A DNA stretch of 39,109 nucleotides, taken from the IMG/VR virus record IMGVR_UViG_3300046522_000237, positions 1-39,109 of that record. The stretch is one strand, 5' to 3'. A model generated the notes under the pieces. That model was not told where the DNA came from. It made no database searches and worked only from the letters and a program-made list of their open reading frames with translations. The translations under genes and the position numbers were made by a program. This DNA comes from a virus. Shown piece after piece: positions 21,268 through 27,904 of this stretch (its first letter is position 1; the number at the start of each line of letters is the position of its first letter).

Positions 21268-21575
21268 AACACATCTTCACCGCGCTCGCCCTGGTCCTGT
21301 CCGGATCGGCCGTAGCCGCCGACCGCTGCACCGAGCTGGCCGAGCTGGCCACCATGATCGCCGAGAGCAAAGCGGCCGGCATCCCGCAGGCGTCGGTGGC
21401 CAGCAGCTTGCGCGCACAGTACGAGAGCGACACCGAAGAGCAGCGCAACGGCAACGCGATGGTAGAGCACATGCTGCCGGCGATCTACCGGCTGAACGAG
21501 AAGCCGCAGCATGTGCGGCATGTGATCTACCTGAAGTGCAAGGCGGGCGAATTCGCCCCCAAGAAGACGCAATAG
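21264..21575 (+). CDS. Small periplasmic protein (103 aa)
   Basis: The start overlaps the ASCH stop. The N-terminus is a clean signal peptide: MKHIFTALALVLSGSAVAA, with cleavage probably after AVA. The mature protein is helical with two cysteines (DRCTELAEL and YLKCKAG) that could form a disulfide. Exported proteins in the early operon may act on the host envelope, for example against superinfection; no specific family is recognised. Confidence 0.75.
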   Translation: MKHIFTALALVLSGSAVAADRCTELAELATMIAESKAAGIPQASVASSLRAQYESDTEEQRNGNAMVEHMLPAIYRLNEKPQHVRHVIYLKCKAGEFAPKKTQ

Positions 21576-21584
21576 GAGGAATAG

Positions 21585-21773
21585 ATGTCAGGAGCAAAAC
21601 ATGCAATCCAATCGCGGTACGTCACCCTGCAAGAGTGGGCGGCGATGATGTTTTCGAAGGTCCCGCACGACAACACGCTGCGCCGCTGGGTCCACGACGG
21701 GCACATCCAGCCGCAGCCGAAGAAGGTGGGGAAGGCGTGGCAGGTGAAGCGCGACGCGCAATACGTGGGGTGA
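21585..21773 (+). CDS. xis: Excisionase
   Basis: The protein has 62 residues with the winged-helix excisionase pattern: RYVTLQEWAAMMFS, then DNTLRRWVHDGHIQPQPKKV and a final AWQVKRDAQYV. This parallels lambda Xis (YLTLQEWN... TVRRWVRE... IFPPPVK). It bends attachment-site DNA and directs the integrase to excision. The ribosome site is very strong (AGGAGG). It sits one base before int and is cotranscribed with it, which fits control by the repressor through the rightward promoter. Confidence 0.85.
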   Translation: MSGAKHAIQSRYVTLQEWAAMMFSKVPHDNTLRRWVHDGHIQPQPKKVGKAWQVKRDAQYVG

Positions 21774-21774
21774 T

Positions 21775-22875
21775 ATGGGACGAACGAGACTGGCGAAGAA
21801 TCGGGCCCTGCCGCCCAACCTGTACGTGAACCCGGCTGGGTACTACTACTACCGGGACCCGGAGAGGAAGACACAAAAAGGACTGGGAAGGGACCGGGCA
21901 AATGCCATCCAGGCGGCGAGGGCGGCAAATGCGGCCGTCGCCGCCCGCGAGTCATCGTCGCTGGTCGACTGGGTGCTGGGCCGCACGGATTACACCCTGA
22001 CCAAGTGGCTGCCGGTGTACCGGGAGCTTTGGGAGGCAAAGACCGAGCCGGCCGAGAACACGCTGCGGGCCGCAAAAAGCTTGCTCACCCGGCTCGGCGC
22101 ATCCGACTTTGCCAAGATGCGCATGAAGCACATCGAGACCGTGCACGCCGCGGCGTATCTGGAAGCCTTCGAGAAGGTCAGCGGCGCCGGCCAGGCGCGC
22201 AACATGCGGTCGAGGCTGAGCGACATATTCCGGTGGGCCGAAACGCAGGGCGTGATCGAGGTCGGGAAAAACCCGGTCGCGGCGACATTCAGCCCGGGCT
22301 ACAAGGTCAAGCGCGAGCGGCTGAGCCTGGAGCAGTTCTGGGCGATCCATGAGCATGCCTCGGTGTGGGCGAAGAACGCGATGATGCTGGCGCTCGTTAC
22401 AAGCCAGCGGCGCGACGACATCGCAAACATGAGGTTCGCCGACTACAAGGACGGGTATCTCCATGTGGCCCAGGGCAAGTCGGGCGGCGAGACGAAGCTG
22501 CAGATCGACGGCGCGATCACGCTGGCGAAGGTCGGGGTTTCGGTGGCCGAAGCGGTTGCCGCGTGCCGCGACCTGATCGTGAGTCGTCACCTGGTGCACT
22601 ACACCGAGCGCTCAACCATGGCGAAGCCGGGCGACATGGTACGAGGCCCGATCATATCGGTGGCCTTCCAGCGCGCACGCGAAAAGGCTGGGATTGAAGC
22701 TGTCGAGGGCCGCACACCGCCAACGTTTCACGAGATCCGCAGCCTTTCGGAGCGGCTCTACCGGGAGGAGTTCGGCGCCGAGTTCGCGCAGGCGATGCTC
22801 GGCCATAAGAGCGCCCAGATGACCTCGAAGTATGACGATCTGCGGGGCGGTTGGAAGGCGATTAACGCGAAGTGA
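21775..22875 (+). CDS. int: Tyrosine recombinase integrase, lambda-type
   Basis: The protein has 366 residues. The N-terminus (RALPPNLYVNPAGYYYYRDP) is the lambda-Int arm-binding domain; the central core-binding domain spans about 70-175. The catalytic residues are Arg212 (SQRRDDIANMRF), Lys235 (QGKSGG), His319 and Arg322 (FHEIRSLSERLY), His344 (LGHKSAQMT) and the nucleophile Tyr353 (SKYDDLRG). All are present, so it should be active. It integrates the phage at attP, and with Xis it excises it. The putative attP region follows its stop, the usual position. Confidence 0.96.
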   Translation: MGRTRLAKNRALPPNLYVNPAGYYYYRDPERKTQKGLGRDRANAIQAARAANAAVAARESSSLVDWVLGRTDYTLTKWLPVYRELWEAKTEPAENTLRAAKSLLTRLGASDFAKMRMKHIETVHAAAYLEAFEKVSGAGQARNMRSRLSDIFRWAETQGVIEVGKNPVAATFSPGYKVKRERLSLEQFWAIHEHASVWAKNAMMLALVTSQRRDDIANMRFADYKDGYLHVAQGKSGGETKLQIDGAITLAKVGVSVAEAVAACRDLIVSRHLVHYTERSTMAKPGDMVRGPIISVAFQRAREKAGIEAVEGRTPPTFHEIRSLSERLYREEFGAEFAQAMLGHKSAQMTSKYDDLRGGWKAINAK

Positions 22876-23157
22876 TTTAGTAAAATTTTATACGGATTTC
22901 TGTAAAAATCGCGGATAGCCTTTAGGTACGGGCGCGCTTTCGATAGCGAATATTTACAACTGAAACGTTTTGCCGCAGGTACGTTTTCATAGGTAAATCA
23001 GTGGGATAGGGTCGAAAATAGGGGTAGCTCATACCCACAATTTCCGACCTTTTCAACCTAATGGAATCAGATACTTACAGCTGTATTTTAGTAATGATGG
23101 GCGAGCACTTTTGAGCAGACTCACCCGGCGGCGCCGGCCTGCCGGTACCGTGTCGGC
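22876..23157. other. Putative attP region, AT-rich
   Basis: The 282 bp after int are visibly richer in A/T than the genome. They hold direct repeats AGGTACG at 22924 and 22977 with a partial AGGTA at 22991 (candidate Int arm or core sites), a short inverted repeat CGCT/AGCG near 22936, and a nested inverted repeat at 23010-23049. The crossover core cannot be fixed without the host junctions. No convincing gene is seen here. Confidence 0.5.
23010..23049 (+). repeat. Nested 40-bp inverted repeat downstream of int
   Basis: The outer arms GGTCGAAAAT and ATTTCCGACC (one mismatch) enclose the inner arms GGGTA and TACCC. The outer arm is followed by TTTT on the plus strand, so it could be a terminator for the int transcript. 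It could equally be part of the attachment site. Confidence 0.5.
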
Positions 23158-23355
23158 ATGACGCCGCGAACCGATCTCACCACCGCCTCCCGGGTCGACC
23201 TGACCCTTATCCTGCTGCCGGCGATCACCTGGCTGGAGGCCTCGTGCATGCTCGCGGTCAGCGGGGTACCGGCGGAGGTGGCGGCGCGGGTGCTGGTGGC
23301 CCCTGGGGCGCGACGGGCGACGGATGAAGGAACGCCCGACCGTCCTGATAACTGA
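23158..23355 (+). CDS. Possible 65-residue protein beside attP
   Basis: The frame from ATG 23158 has very high GC3, like true genes here. It has a helical hydrophobic middle (LTLILLPAITWLEASCMLAV) and an Arg/Asp/Pro tail. No ribosome site is evident and its end overlaps, antisense, the last late gene (23258-23398). It might be a short gene acquired with the attachment site. Not recognised. Confidence 0.4.
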   Translation: MTPRTDLTTASRVDLTLILLPAITWLEASCMLAVSGVPAEVAARVLVAPGARRATDEGTPDRPDN

Positions 23356-23398
23356 ACAGGTAGAGGTCGCCCTGCGGAGTGGCAAGGTGGAAGTCCAT
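23258..23398 (-). CDS. 46-residue protein coupled to Rz, proline-rich tail
   Basis: The ATG at 23398 is fused with the Rz stop (TGATG), so it is probably translated by reinitiation. The first 27 residues form a compact beta-like segment (MDFHLATPQGDLYLFSYQDG), and the last 19 are Pro/Ala (PPAPAPPPPPVPR). It is the final gene of the late operon. It may be a lysis or cell-wall accessory; that is speculative. Confidence 0.55.
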   Translation of the reverse strand: MDFHLATPQGDLYLFSYQDGRAFLHPSPVAPQGPPAPAPPPPPVPR

Positions 23399-23901
23399 CA
23401 CGGCCCCGCGTTCAAGGTACGGCAGGCTTCGAAGCGCTGGACGACGCGGTCGTATCGCCGCACGAGTCCCGCAATGTCTGCTCCGTCGCCGAGAATCTCT
23501 GCAGCAACCTCCGGCACAATTGACGGTCCTTCTCCGTCAGCACCAGGTCCGCCGGCAACGGGTCGACCACCGGGCGCGGCGGCGGCTGGTATTTGCCCGG
23601 GGCAGAGCAGGCGGTCAGTGCCAGCGCGCACGCGGCGCTGAGCAGCTTCAAGGTTCGCTTCATATTCCGCTTTCTTCTTCAAGGCGTCGGCGTCTTGCGT
23701 GCGCAGTTGGGCGCGCAGGTCCGACTCGGTTTTACGGGCTGCCGCGACGTCGCGGTCGTATTGGGCCTTGCCGTCGGCGACTGCGGCGTCGTAGCCAGCT
23801 TGATGCTGGCCGGCGCCATACCAGCGCACGCCCAGCGCGGCCAGCACCAGCAGACCGGCCAGCACGATCACGCCGGCGAGGATGCGTTCGGCGCGGCTCA
23901 T
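23398..23901 (-). CDS. Rz: Inner-membrane spanin subunit (Rz)
   Basis: The protein has 167 residues. It begins with a short cytoplasmic head (MSRAERI), one transmembrane span (LAGVIVLAGLLVLAALGV), and a long periplasmic coiled-coil region with repeated Ala, Gln, Lys and Glu (AAARKTESDLRAQLRTQDA). Together with the outer-membrane lipoprotein Rz1 it bridges the envelope and fuses the membranes in the last step of lysis. The start overlaps the endolysin stop (ATGA). Rz1 is encoded entirely within it in another frame, as in lambda. Confidence 0.85.
   Translation of the reverse strand: MSRAERILAGVIVLAGLLVLAALGVRWYGAGQHQAGYDAAVADGKAQYDRDVAAARKTESDLRAQLRTQDADALKKKAEYEANLEAAQRRVRAGTDRLLCPGQIPAAAAPGGRPVAGGPGADGEGPSIVPEVAAEILGDGADIAGLVRRYDRVVQRFEACRTLNAGP
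23412..23663 (-). CDS. Rz1: Outer-membrane spanin lipoprotein (Rz1), embedded in Rz
   Basis: The protein has 83 residues in a different frame inside Rz. The N-terminal signal has a lipobox LALTAC (Cys19, preceded by Leu-Thr-Ala), so the protein is lipidated and anchored in the outer membrane. The mature part starts with a proline-rich segment (SAPGKYQPPPRPVVDPLP), typical of Rz1, then a short helix with Cys. The nested gene layout and lipobox make this call firm. Confidence 0.88.
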   Translation of the reverse strand: MKRTLKLLSAACALALTACSAPGKYQPPPRPVVDPLPADLVLTEKDRQLCRRLLQRFSATEQTLRDSCGDTTASSSASKPAVP

Positions 23902-24362
23902 GCTGCAACCCTCGGGGCGAGGTCGTACTGGGCCATGTTCCGGCCGCGCATGACCGCAATCAGCTTCTTGGCATAGTCCGGGTCGGTGGCATAGCCGGCC
24001 GCCGCAGCAGCGCGCGCCCAGCCTTCGCCGGTCGTCTCGCGGAAGCACGGGGCGTAGCGTGGGTTCACCTTGAAGAAGCGCGCGTGGTCGACCATGCACT
24101 CGGCCCAGCTGTCGTAGGCGCGAAACTTAGCCATCATGGGCACCGACGAACCATGGATCACCTCGTGCGTTGGTACGTCGACGGCCTTGCCCTTCCAGCT
24201 GCTGTCGGCCTTCACGCCGAACAGGTTGTTGCCCGGAGCACGCTGCCCCCAGGACGACTCGAGCGCGGCTTGTGCCAAGGTGAACGACACGGGGATGCCG
24301 GTGACGCGGTGGCACTCGCGCGCGGCCGCCAGCAGCATGGCGATGAAAGAAGTGGGCGGCAT
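23898..24362 (-). CDS. Endolysin, GH73 glucosaminidase
   Basis: The protein has 154 residues. It cleaves the glycan strands of peptidoglycan during lysis. It shows the FlgJ-type GH73 layout: TLAQAALESSWGQ with the catalytic Glu35, then APGNNLFGVKADSSWKGKA, and later FRAYDSWAECMVDHARFF and a repeat-like tail (YATDPDYAKKLIAVM). There is no signal peptide, so export through the holin is expected. The start is fused with the holin stop (TGATG). Confidence 0.9.
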   Translation of the reverse strand: MPPTSFIAMLLAAARECHRVTGIPVSFTLAQAALESSWGQRAPGNNLFGVKADSSWKGKAVDVPTHEVIHGSSVPMMAKFRAYDSWAECMVDHARFFKVNPRYAPCFRETTGEGWARAAAAAGYATDPDYAKKLIAVMRGRNMAQYDLAPRVAA

Positions 24363-24742
24363 CAGATCACCTCCTTCACTTCGCGTACGATCTCCGCCAG
24401 GTCGGCGTCGCGGCGCTTGTCGATGTACTTGAACAGCGCACGCACGATGGCCCAGGCCGGCAAGCCGCAGGCGAACACGACGGCTAGCATGGCGATCATG
24501 CCGAACGGATCTTCGACCCAGTGTTGGATGCCCAGGTAGCGGACCAGCGCGGCACCGCCGCCGATCGAGCCGACGAGGGTGCAGATCAGAGCAACGCGCC
24601 ATTCCTGGTCGCTGTTGGGCTTGGTCATGGCCATAACGACGAACGCCGCCAAGCCGGCGCCGATCGCGCCCATGCCGGCGAGGCCGCCGAGGATCTTCCA
24701 GCCGGCTATGCCAGCGGCGGTGCCGGAGATTGGTTCACTCAT
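24362..24742 (-). CDS. Holin, three predicted membrane spans
   Basis: The protein has 126 residues directly before the endolysin. Three hydrophobic segments are visible: GWKILGGLAGMGAIGAGLAA (about 14-36), ALICTLVGSIGGGAALV (about 46-64), and FGMIAMLAVVFACGLPAWAI (about 75-96). A charged C-terminal tail (KYIDKRRDADLAEIVREVKE) follows. This is the class I holin plan: it makes inner-membrane holes that release the endolysin. The start could instead be 24757 (five residues more, possible dual-start regulation); neither has a strong ribosome site. Confidence 0.8.
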   Translation of the reverse strand: MSEPISGTAAGIAGWKILGGLAGMGAIGAGLAAFVVMAMTKPNSDQEWRVALICTLVGSIGGGAALVRYLGIQHWVEDPFGMIAMLAVVFACGLPAWAIVRALFKYIDKRRDADLAEIVREVKEVI

Positions 24743-24793
24743 TTTTTGAGCTTTCATGTGTAAAAGTGGGGCTGTGGTGGCCAAGCGGCCATT

Positions 24794-24814
24794 AAAAAAG
24801 CCGGACAAGGCGGC
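24794..24814 (-). terminator. Weak intrinsic terminator before the holin
   Basis: On the minus strand GCCG pairs with CGGC (7-base loop), followed by six T residues (A at 24794-24799 on the plus strand). It lies between the small tail gene (ends 24820) and the holin start (24742). It would dampen lysis-gene expression unless antiterminated. Confidence 0.5.
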
Positions 24815-24819
24815 CTGGT

Positions 24820-25299
24820 TTAGAGTGTTCCGGCCCATTCGAGGCTGGCCGAGATATTGTTCAAGACGATGACGGCCCCGGCGCCGTCCTGGACGGTGCA
24901 GCGAAGCGTCGCTGTGGCTGACCCGGTGGTGTTCTTGATGTAGCTATGTGCTACCGAACATGCCGCGCTGGTCGAGCTGGTGAGCGCGCAGGAATCCGGG
25001 TTACTCGTGAATTCCCACAGGTAGGTAATCGTGCCGGAGCCGCCGCCTGCGGTAACACGCGGGGAGCACGAAACGGAGCCTGCGCCGAACTGGGAATTTT
25101 CGAAGCCGGAATCGCCGGTTGCGGTGGCGCTCAAGGGTTGCGCGCCGCTCTTGCCGCGCATCTGGCCCAAGGTGATTGGCCCCGATGGCACGCCGGCGAG
25201 CGCGCGCACGCGGGAATCGCCCAGGGACAGCGGCAAGCCAATACCCAACTCGGCAGCTACCTGACCGAGCGTGATCGGGCCGGAGACGGGGATCGTCAT
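24820..25299 (-). CDS. Small tail-associated protein (159 aa)
   Basis: The start overlaps the stop of the S74 tail gene (ATGA). The N-terminal part has a duplicated short motif: SGPITLGQVAAELGI and later SGPITLGQMRGKS. I have seen this motif in phage tail-fibre accessory proteins. The rest is beta-rich with Ser, Thr and Gly and four cysteines (CALTSSTSAACSVAH). It may cap or extend the tail fibre. It is coupled to the tail protein and followed by a terminator and the lysis genes. Confidence 0.75.
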   Translation of the reverse strand: MTIPVSGPITLGQVAAELGIGLPLSLGDSRVRALAGVPSGPITLGQMRGKSGAQPLSATATGDSGFENSQFGAGSVSCSPRVTAGGGSGTITYLWEFTSNPDSCALTSSTSAACSVAHSYIKNTTGSATATLRCTVQDGAGAVIVLNNISASLEWAGTL

Positions 25300-26342
25300 G
25301 GGGCCTCCAGCTTGGCCAAGCGCGCACGCACGCGCATCAGTTCGCGGGCTACTTCGACCAGGACCGCCATCGCGGCGCCGCCGGTGTTCACAGTCTTGTC
25401 GCCGTTGTCGTCGGTGTAGACAGCCTCGGGCAGTATCGCTTCGAGCGACTGCGCGCCGGTTCCGACGGCGGCGGTGTCGCCTTTTTTCCAGCGGAAGGTC
25501 CCAGACTTCTTGATGCTTGCGAGACGTTCGATCAGGTCGCCGGGGAGACGCTTCCAGCACTTTTTCTTACGTTCGTCGGACGTTTCGGTTATCACCGGTG
25601 CAGAGAACACTCCGCTCTCGCTCAGATTGGCGATCTGGCCGCCTCCCGAATTCGTGAAGCGGATATTGGCTCCGCCGACGTTGCAGATATAGACGTTATT
25701 GTCGGAAGCGGTATAGAGCATGGTGCGGACCGCACCGACTGCATCTGTGCCGCGCAGGCCAACATTATTTGCGAATGTAATCGCCCCGGTAACCGTATCG
25801 CCGGCACGATTTACCGGCGTATATCCGAGCGGCGCCTGCTTGCCATTGAAAGTGTTCCAGTCAGTAGCCGACAGGAAGCCATTTCGACCGGTGGATGCCT
25901 GGATGACACCTTCACCGCCGATGCGGGTATAGGATAGGCACTTCCAGTTACCGGCGCCGAGGCTCTTAAACGCGGCGACGTCGCCGGCTGCGGTGACGAT
26001 GTTCGCCGTGCCAGGCAGTTGCAGGCTGGTCGCGTTGTGGGTGAGCGTCAGCGCGCCGGCAAAAGTCACCCAGCGCAGCGTGCCCTCGGCGATCGTGTCG
26101 AACGCGGTGATCGCGGTCGTGCCGGTGATCGACACGTTGGCAGAGCCGGCGAAGCCGATGTTCACCGTCGCGGCCGAAGCCAGCACCACGGTAGGGCCGC
26201 CGACCAGGTCGGAGAGCTGCCGTAGGAACGCGAAGCCAGCACGCAGGTAATCGTCAATCGTGCCCTTGACCGACTCGGTGCCCGCCGGGCTGTTCTCCGA
26301 CGCGACCTTGCTCAACTCGGAAATGGCGGTTGGGATTGGCAT
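25296..26342 (-). CDS. Tail fibre protein with C-terminal S74 intramolecular chaperone
   Basis: The protein has 348 residues. The N-terminal helix (about 1-45) may attach to the virion. The middle is beta-rich (GFAGSANVSITGTTAITAFD). The C-terminal ~95 residues are a peptidase S74 chaperone: it starts TSDERKKKCWKR with Ser255 and the Lys cluster, then SIKKSGTFRWKKG, and ends in a coiled coil (VLVEVARELMRVRARLAKLE). These chaperones trimerise fibres and then self-cleave. It is the distal receptor-binding candidate at the end of the tail module. The ATG at 26342 follows GGAG by 9 bases. Confidence 0.85.
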   Translation of the reverse strand: MPIPTAISELSKVASENSPAGTESVKGTIDDYLRAGFAFLRQLSDLVGGPTVVLASAATVNIGFAGSANVSITGTTAITAFDTIAEGTLRWVTFAGALTLTHNATSLQLPGTANIVTAAGDVAAFKSLGAGNWKCLSYTRIGGEGVIQASTGRNGFLSATDWNTFNGKQAPLGYTPVNRAGDTVTGAITFANNVGLRGTDAVGAVRTMLYTASDNNVYICNVGGANIRFTNSGGGQIANLSESGVFSAPVITETSDERKKKCWKRLPGDLIERLASIKKSGTFRWKKGDTAAVGTGAQSLEAILPEAVYTDDNGDKTVNTGGAAMAVLVEVARELMRVRARLAKLEAP

Positions 26343-26362
26343 TGTGTTATGCTCCAGGTAAT

Positions 26363-26385
26363 AAAAAAGCCCGCGCATGGCGGGC
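26363..26385 (-). terminator. Intrinsic terminator before the S74 tail gene
   Basis: On the minus strand GCCCGC pairs with GCGGGC around a 5-base loop, followed by six T residues. It separates the ejection-protein genes from the S74 tail gene. Confidence 0.8.
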
Positions 26386-26394
26386 CTTCAGGGG

Positions 26395-26481
26395 ATGATG
26401 ATGGACTTTATGATCGTGAAATTCTTGGTGCTCGTCGGCGTCGCTTTCCTCTACGGCTTCATTCGCGGCGGTCGGAAATAA
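26395..26481 (+). CDS. Possible 28-residue antisense membrane peptide
   Basis: On the plus strand GGGG precedes three consecutive ATG codons (26395, 26398, 26401). The frame codes for a hydrophobic peptide (FMIVKFLVLVGVAFLYGFI, then RGGRK). It lies in the only gap of the late operon large enough for it and is antisense to the operon. No promoter is evident. It could be a chance frame. Confidence 0.25.
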   Translation: MMMDFMIVKFLVLVGVAFLYGFIRGGRK

Positions 26482-27904
26482 CCGGTCCTGCAGAACGCAG
26501 CAGCGGTCGGTCCATTAGGTTTTCGAGCGCGGCCCCGGACTTTCGGAGCCCGCCTGCACTCGAGTTCAGCGACCTGGCAGCAAGGGATTTGAACAGGGCG
26601 CTCTTGTCCATCATGAAGGCCGCCCAAGAGGCCGGATTGCTTGCCAGCGAAGCCAGCCCCATGGGGTTTTTGTTCATCTCCATCAACGCGCGGCGCTCCG
26701 CGACGTTCAGGGTCGTGATCAGTCGCGACTCTTCTGCATTCAGGCCCTGCACCCCTGGAACGGCGGTGGCGATCTCTTCCTTCAGGCCGCGCGCCAGTCC
26801 TTTCTGTGCTTCCGTCTCCGCGCTGCCCACCTGGCCGTACTTTTTCTTGAGCACGCGGTAGGTCCCCTGCTTCAGGGCCTGCGCAGCGCCGACAGGGATG
26901 TCATCGCTCGGCAGATTCGGATGTGCCATAAAGTCATCGGCGACGCCTTGGATCGCGCGCAAGTCGCTTGTCGGGCTGACCTGACGGGAGAAGTTGCGGC
27001 GAACCTCATCCAGCGACTTGATCACGTTCTGCTTGTTGACTGTGGCTCCCGATGTCGCAATCTTGTCGGCGATCTGGTCGTTCAGGTCCCCGATCATGCC
27101 GCGCAGTTTTTCGGCGCCGCGCATCGTCGGATTGATCCCGCGATCGAGCAGTTCACGCACCGCTACCGCTGCATCGCCGCTCTTGAGCTGAGCGATCGTC
27201 GGCTTGATGGCACTTTGCATCAGGCGCGTCGAAATGTCGTCGACCAGCCCCGACGCCGCCTTACCGGCCTGGCCGGCAAACTTGACGGCGCCAGGAATCG
27301 CCGCGCCAACCAATGCACCGCGGCCGGCGTGCTCTGGATCCACCAGTGCGGCCGACGCTCCACCCGTGATGGCACTGCCGGCGGCGCGCGTGCCGATATC
27401 TGCCAGCTTTTGCGCGCGCGTTGCATTTGCTGGGAGGGTTGATCCAAGCCGCAGGCCGCTGGACCCTGCGGCGTTTGCCAGACGCTCGAGCGATGGCGCG
27501 GCTGCGGCCAAGCGGGGTAGTGCTGCCACTGACTTGATACCCTGAGCGACGATGCCCCCGACTGGAAGGGTTGCCGCAATGTTCCCGCCCATCCGACCGA
27601 GGTTGAACGAGGTCGAGTCCTTGTTCTGCTCGGTCAGCGCTTCGAAGTCGGCATTGCGGGTTCGATTCCACTGCGCGATTGTCGGGGAGATCTTGCCCGG
27701 CAGGTAGGTGAGCACGTTCAGCGCGGTGTTGCCGAGGTCGGCCACGCCCAGCGCGGCGCCGGCGGAAGCGCGGCTTGTGGTGCTGTCGCCGCCTGTAGGC
27801 GCGCCGCGGTCGAACTTCAGGGGCGTGCGCACCGCTGCGCCTGCACTCGGCGCCGATTCCGCTTCCAAGCGCGCGCGGAACTCGAATTCTTCCTGTTCGG
27901 TCAT
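26459..27904 (-). CDS. Internal virion/DNA-ejection protein (481 aa)
   Basis: The protein has a charged N-terminus (MTEQEEFEFRARLEAESAPS), then hydrophobic Gly/Ala-rich stretches (AATLPVGGIVAQGIKSVAAL, SAITGGASAALVDPEHAG) able to insert in membranes, then long helices. This layout fits P22 gp16-type ejection proteins that enter the host with the DNA. It is the last of four consecutive such genes. The start overlaps the preceding stop (ATGA). The exact counterpart is not assigned. Confidence 0.7.
   Translation of the reverse strand: MTEQEEFEFRARLEAESAPSAGAAVRTPLKFDRGAPTGGDSTTSRASAGAALGVADLGNTALNVLTYLPGKISPTIAQWNRTRNADFEALTEQNKDSTSFNLGRMGGNIAATLPVGGIVAQGIKSVAALPRLAAAAPSLERLANAAGSSGLRLGSTLPANATRAQKLADIGTRAAGSAITGGASAALVDPEHAGRGALVGAAIPGAVKFAGQAGKAASGLVDDISTRLMQSAIKPTIAQLKSGDAAVAVRELLDRGINPTMRGAEKLRGMIGDLNDQIADKIATSGATVNKQNVIKSLDEVRRNFSRQVSPTSDLRAIQGVADDFMAHPNLPSDDIPVGAAQALKQGTYRVLKKKYGQVGSAETEAQKGLARGLKEEIATAVPGVQGLNAEESRLITTLNVAERRALMEMNKNPMGLASLASNPASWAAFMMDKSALFKSLAARSLNSSAGGLRKSGAALENLMDRPLLRSAGPVISDRRE

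Noticed and set aside
12166-22875. tRNA genes or a CRISPR array in the accessory part
   Set aside because: I looked for cloverleaf-like arms with CCA ends and for regularly spaced repeats and saw none; the only spaced repeats are the ones listed.
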